A stretch of 64,000 bases of DNA from Edwardsiella anguillarum ET080813 (lineage in GTDB: Bacteria; Pseudomonadota; Gammaproteobacteria; Enterobacterales; Enterobacteriaceae). Numbering within the stretch: the stretch's first letter is position 1; the number at the start of each line of letters is the position of its first letter. This document shows, piece by piece, positions 61,084-64,000 of the stretch. The stretch lies in assembly GCF_000264765.2 (NCBI RefSeq), contig NZ_CP006664.1, positions 1,488,001 to 1,552,000 of the forward strand. Direction: 5' to 3'. The notes below the pieces were generated by a model, which searched no databases, was not told the DNA's origin, and saw only the letters and a program-made list of their open reading frames with translations. The position numbers were made by a program, and so were the translations under genes.

Positions 61084-62433
61084 TTACACCACGCCATGCA
61101 GCAGAATAACCCCAATGCACAGCGGCGCGGCGTAGCGCCAGGTAAAGCGCAGGGCGTGACGCCAGTGCGCCGGCAACGTCTCCGGCAGCAGCGCCTCCAG
61201 GCGCGACGACCAGCCAAACAGCAGACAGATCGCGATGGCGAACAGCGGCATCATCAGGTTAGAAGTCAGAAAGTCCAGCCAATCGAACAGAGTACGCCCA
61301 CCCAGAGTGTAGCGCGCCAGCGGCCCAAACGAGAGGGTCACCGGGATCCCCGCCGTCATGATGCCAGCGCTGACCAGCAGGGTGGCGTTACGCCGCGACC
61401 ACCCCCAGCGTCCACAGGCAAATGCCACGATATGCTCCAGCAGGGAGATCGACGAGGAGAGCGCCGCCAGCAGCAGCAGCACAAAGAACGCCAGTGCCCA
61501 CAGGCTGCCAAACGGCAGATGGGAAAAGAACACCGGCATCGTCATAAAGGTCAACCCCGGCCCGGCGCTGGGGTCCAGCCCGGCCGCGCTCAGCGCGGGA
61601 AAAATCATCAGCCCGGCCAACACGCACACCAGGCAAGAGAGCGCCACCACCCACAGACTGGAGCGGGCCACGCCGCGGCTGTCCGGCAGATAGGCGCCAT
61701 AGGTGGTGTGGATCCCCAGCCCCACCGACAGGGAGAAAAAGGCCAGGCCCAGCGCATCCAGCACGCTTTTCCCGCTCAGATGGCTAAAGTCGGGCTGCAG
61801 GAACATCCGCAGGCCGGCACCGGCGCCCGGCAGCGTCACGCCGATCGCGATCAGCGCCACCATGATCAGCAGCAGCAGTGGCATCATGACCTTCACCGCC
61901 TTCTCGACGCCGCGCTGTACGCCGCCCAGCACCACATAGCCGGTCAGGGCGGCAAACAGCAGGTGGGTCAATACCGGCCAGTAGGGATCGCTGATGTAGC
62001 GGCTAAACAGCGCCTGGAGCGCAGACGCATCGCCGCTCTGCAAGCGGCCGGCGCCGGCCAGCAGCGTATAGCCGACGGTCCAGCCACCGACCACGCTGTA
62101 AAAGCTATAGATACATCCGCTGGTCACGATACCCAGGATACCCACCCATCCCCAGCGGCGGCCGCACATCTGACTGAACGCCTTCACCACACTCTGGCGG
62201 CTATGGCTGCCCAGCAGCGTTTCTGCCATGAACACCGCCAGCCCCAGAGTAAAGCTAAACAGCAGAAACAGCAGCAGAAACGCTCCGCCGCCGTTGGTGG
62301 CCGTCACATAGGGAAATTTCCAGATGGCGCCGATACCGATCGCCGATCCTGCGGCGGCCAGGATGTGCCCCACCCGCGATGACCACTGGGGACCGCGGGC
62401 GGCCGTCTGGCCACTGGCTAACATTTGACTCAT
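61084..62433 (-). CDS. NSS-family sodium-dependent amino-acid transporter
   Basis: A 449-residue secondary transporter of the neurotransmitter:sodium symporter (LeuT/SNF) family with eleven or twelve membrane helices. The family's first-helix signature GSAIGIGAIWKFPYVTATNGGGAF contains the Na+ and substrate site (key part AIGIGAIWKFPY), and FFSLSVGLGIHTTYGAYL is the unwound sixth helix. It resembles the shorter bacterial transporters such as Tyt1, MhsT and H. influenzae HI0736. E. coli has nothing between pitA and uspB. A leucine-rich leader ORF and terminator/antiterminator precede it, which suggests leucine or another branched-chain amino acid as substrate; this is inference. Confidence 0.9.
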   Translation of the reverse strand: MSQMLASGQTAARGPQWSSRVGHILAAAGSAIGIGAIWKFPYVTATNGGGAFLLLFLLFSFTLGLAVFMAETLLGSHSRQSVVKAFSQMCGRRWGWVGILGIVTSGCIYSFYSVVGGWTVGYTLLAGAGRLQSGDASALQALFSRYISDPYWPVLTHLLFAALTGYVVLGGVQRGVEKAVKVMMPLLLLIMVALIAIGVTLPGAGAGLRMFLQPDFSHLSGKSVLDALGLAFFSLSVGLGIHTTYGAYLPDSRGVARSSLWVVALSCLVCVLAGLMIFPALSAAGLDPSAGPGLTFMTMPVFFSHLPFGSLWALAFFVLLLLAALSSSISLLEHIVAFACGRWGWSRRNATLLVSAGIMTAGIPVTLSFGPLARYTLGGRTLFDWLDFLTSNLMMPLFAIAICLLFGWSSRLEALLPETLPAHWRHALRFTWRYAAPLCIGVILLHGVV

Positions 62434-62492
62434 AACATCGCTCCGGTTGAATTACGGATCGCCGGAGTTCGTCTTGAGGGTATCTGCAACAA

Positions 62493-62541
62493 GGCCGCCA
62501 TCCGGCGGCCCTGAAAGAATGAATGGTGTGCGCAGGCCGCC
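62493..62541 (-). promoter_or_regulatory. candidate transcription attenuator (segments 2, 3 and 4)
   Basis: On the minus strand, GGCGGCC (62541-62535, directly after the leader stop), GGCCGCC (62510-62504) and GGCGGCC (62499-62493) are three mutually exclusive pairing partners. Pairing of the last two gives a 7-bp stem with a GGAT loop followed by TTGTTG (terminator-like); pairing of the first two gives an antiterminator. A segment in the leader ORF, GTCGCC (62579-62574), can pair with the first. Confidence 0.75.
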
Positions 62542-62610
62542 CTAGGTGCTAAGGAGAAGAAGTAGGTTTAGCAGGCGACGCTGGGTTGACATGGTCATCG
62601 AATCCATCAT
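62542..62610 (-). CDS. leucine-rich leader peptide of the NSS transporter
   Basis: A 22-residue ORF beginning MMDSMTMSTQ and ending RRLLNLLLLLST. Seven of eight consecutive codons after the Arg pair encode leucine (one CUG, two CUA, three CUU, one CUC), mostly codons rarely used in GC-rich enterobacteria. AGAGGA lies 8 bases before the ATG. A promoter is visible just upstream on the minus strand: TTGCCT (62654-62649) and an extended -10 TGTTATAGG (62636-62628), predicting a start near 62621. The UAG abuts segment 2 of the attenuator. Not a known gene to me. Confidence 0.75.
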   Translation of the reverse strand: MMDSMTMSTQRRLLNLLLLLST

Positions 62611-62667
62611 GAAAAGTTCCTCTCCACCCTATAACAATCCCAGGCATTAGGCAACGCCCGTTTCCCC

Positions 62668-63003
62668 TCAGTGCCAGAGCGTCAGCGCAATCAACGCGAC
62701 CACCACCAGCCCGCACAGGGCGCTGGTCAGCATAAACTGACGGCGCAGACGCTCGCAGCGGCGGATAAACTCCCCGTCATGGTGATCGCAGTAACGGCGC
62801 TCATAGATATAGCGCACCAGGCGCAGCTGTTTGCTGGGTTGGCCGTGGCTGGTAAAGAAGCCGCCGCCGTCCACGTACTGGTACAGCAGCGGATCGCAGC
62901 CGCGCAGCACCACCAGCAGGGCGCGCAGGGAAGAGTAATAACGCAGCATGTTGACCACGCACACAATAAACAACGCCCAAAATAACGCGACGGTATTAAT
63001 CAT
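62668..63003 (-). CDS. uspB: universal stress protein B (UspB)
   Basis: A 111-residue inner-membrane protein, the same length as E. coli UspB. Two membrane helices ([17 protein letters not shown] near the N-terminus and [17 protein letters not shown] at the C-terminus) flank a conserved loop with [24 protein letters not shown] 63003 has GGAGGGGAA upstream; a longer reading is rejected. In E. coli uspB is sigma-S dependent and divergent from uspA, as here. It matters for ethanol and stationary-phase survival. Confidence 0.96.
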   Translation of the reverse strand: MINTVALFWALFIVCVVNMLRYYSSLRALLVVLRGCDPLLYQYVDGGGFFTSHGQPSKQLRLVRYIYERRYCDHHDGEFIRRCERLRRQFMLTSALCGLVVVALIALTLWH

Positions 63004-63601
63004 GGTTTCCCCTCCCGGCATCCTCACGGCGTAACCTCCCTGCCGTGGACGCCCTATCCAGACAGACAACGCCGGCACAGCTGACTCGCCCCGGCCCACG
63101 GTGTTGTTATGAAGAGACGGCGAGCCCCGGCGTGCGGGGTCTCCAATTCTTAGTGTAGGAAATCTGGCGGCAACCCGTACAGAGATCACAAAAATTATTT
63201 ATATATCGCGTGGCACGCCGGAGTTCTCTACGCTATAGGTTATAGATTTCATTATATATTCGCGAAATCAGCCACAAAAATAGCACCATAGGCATGGGGA
63301 TTCCGGGGATAAATCAACTTTTCCACGTAATAGGGAAACAGTGCTTGATTTACCCTGCGGCTATCCTTATAAAAAATGGGTTAATTATATTACCTGGCAC
63401 GCTCCTGCAGTCACGGGGCGCCGTTTACAACTGACTCCGGTCACGGTCTTCTCCGGGATGGTCATACAAAAAACTACCCTGTGAGCCGCACGACACATCT
63501 CGCTGTCCGGACAGTGCTAATATACAGGCATCGCCAGCGCACCCACCGGGGCGGACGAAACCTGTCATCACCGTTAATCGGCTTTAGGAAGGAGCTATCT
63601 T
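63004..63601. promoter_or_regulatory. uspB-uspA divergent control region
   Basis: About 600 bases, AT-rich around 63180-63270 and 63360-63395, with no credible gene. They carry the promoters of uspB (leftward) and uspA (rightward); a TAATAT near 63520 could be the uspA -10. I could not assign sigma-S or FadR sites with confidence. GGAAGGAG precedes uspA. Confidence 0.45.
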
Positions 63602-64000
63602 ATGGCTTATAAACACATCCTGGTTGCTGTAGACCTTTCCCCGGAAAGTAACATACTGGTCGAAAAAGCCGTATCCATGGCACGCCCCTACGATGCCAAG
63701 GTTTCGCTGATCCACGTAGACGTCAACTATTCCGATCTGTATACCGGCCTGATCGACGTTAACCTGGGCGATATGCAAAAACGCATCTCCGATGAAACGC
63801 ACCATGCGCTGACCGAACTGTCGCAAAACGCAGGCTATCCGATTACCGAAACCCTGAGCGGCAGCGGCGATCTTGGTCAGGTGCTGGTGGATGCCATCAA
63901 GAAATACGATATGGACTTAGTCCTGTGCGGCCACCATCAGGACTTCTGGAGCAAGCTGATGTCCTCCGCCCGCCAGCTGATTAATACCGTTCATATCGAC
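63602..64000 (+). CDS. uspA: universal stress protein A, partial (3' end beyond window)
   Basis: The first 133 residues of UspA (E. coli, 144 aa), so only about 11 residues are missing. It begins [17 protein letters not shown] and contains [20 protein letters not shown] and [20 protein letters not shown], nearly identical to E. coli. UspA is a cytoplasmic dimer induced by growth arrest and many stresses. AAGGAG lies nine bases before the ATG. Confidence 0.97.
   Translation, partial: MAYKHILVAVDLSPESNILVEKAVSMARPYDAKVSLIHVDVNYSDLYTGLIDVNLGDMQKRISDETHHALTELSQNAGYPITETLSGSGDLGQVLVDAIKKYDMDLVLCGHHQDFWSKLMSSARQLINTVHID

Overview
The window looks like chromosome from a GC-rich member of the Enterobacterales. 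Nearly every gene has a close counterpart in Escherichia coli (crp, malT, rpoH, ftsYEX, fdoGHI and uspA are recognisable almost residue for residue), but gene order and intergenic content differ. An Edwardsiella/Hafniaceae-type genome is my best guess from gene content and base composition; no rRNA or other decisive marker is in the window. I see no insertion sequence, prophage, tRNA, rRNA or CRISPR array.

Layout. (1) 1-2640: 5' part of crp, yheU-yheT, and a LysE-type exporter. (2) 2641-21952: a contiguous alpha-glucan block: malT, malP-malQ, then glgC1, glgB-glgX-glgC2-glgA-glgP. It carries two ADP-glucose pyrophosphorylase genes and both maltodextrin and glycogen phosphorylases. (3) 21998-31543: glycerol and glycerol-3-phosphate genes: glpD, glpR, glpG, glpE and ugpBAECQ, with a GlpR operator before glpD and tandem PhoB half-sites before ugpB. 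(4) 31711-35825: panM, then a glycerate module (kinase, GntP-type permease, CdaR-like activator) where E. coli carries the liv branched-chain amino acid transport genes. (5) 35921-43063: rpoH, ftsX-ftsE-ftsY, rsmD, yhhL, yhhM, a DUF1820 gene and yhhN. ftsY contains a perfect 16-copy 9-bp tandem repeat. (6) 43097-50734: yiiM, fdhD, the selenocysteine formate dehydrogenase operon fdoGHI, and fdhE. (7) 50778-55905: yigL, pldB, asd, a btsS sensor kinase without a neighbouring btsR, and the Fur-controlled small RNA ryhB. (8) 56040-64000: mgtA with a long leader, pitA, an NSS-family sodium-coupled amino acid transporter, uspB, and most of uspA.

How the parts work together. Block 2 covers maltodextrin breakdown and glycogen synthesis and breakdown, with MalT controlling the mal half. 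Block 3 imports glycerophosphodiesters and glycerol-3-P, hydrolyses them and oxidises the product. fdhD and fdhE mature the formate dehydrogenase encoded between them. ryhB represses iron-using proteins when Fur is inactive.

The most interesting signal is in front of the NSS transporter (62493-62621, minus strand). It is a 22-codon leader ORF with seven leucine codons out of eight, whose stop codon abuts the first of three short segments that can pair alternatively as antiterminator or terminator. This is the architecture of a leucine-responsive transcription attenuator, here placed before a transporter rather than a biosynthetic operon. It is notable that the liv genes are missing from their usual place in the same window.
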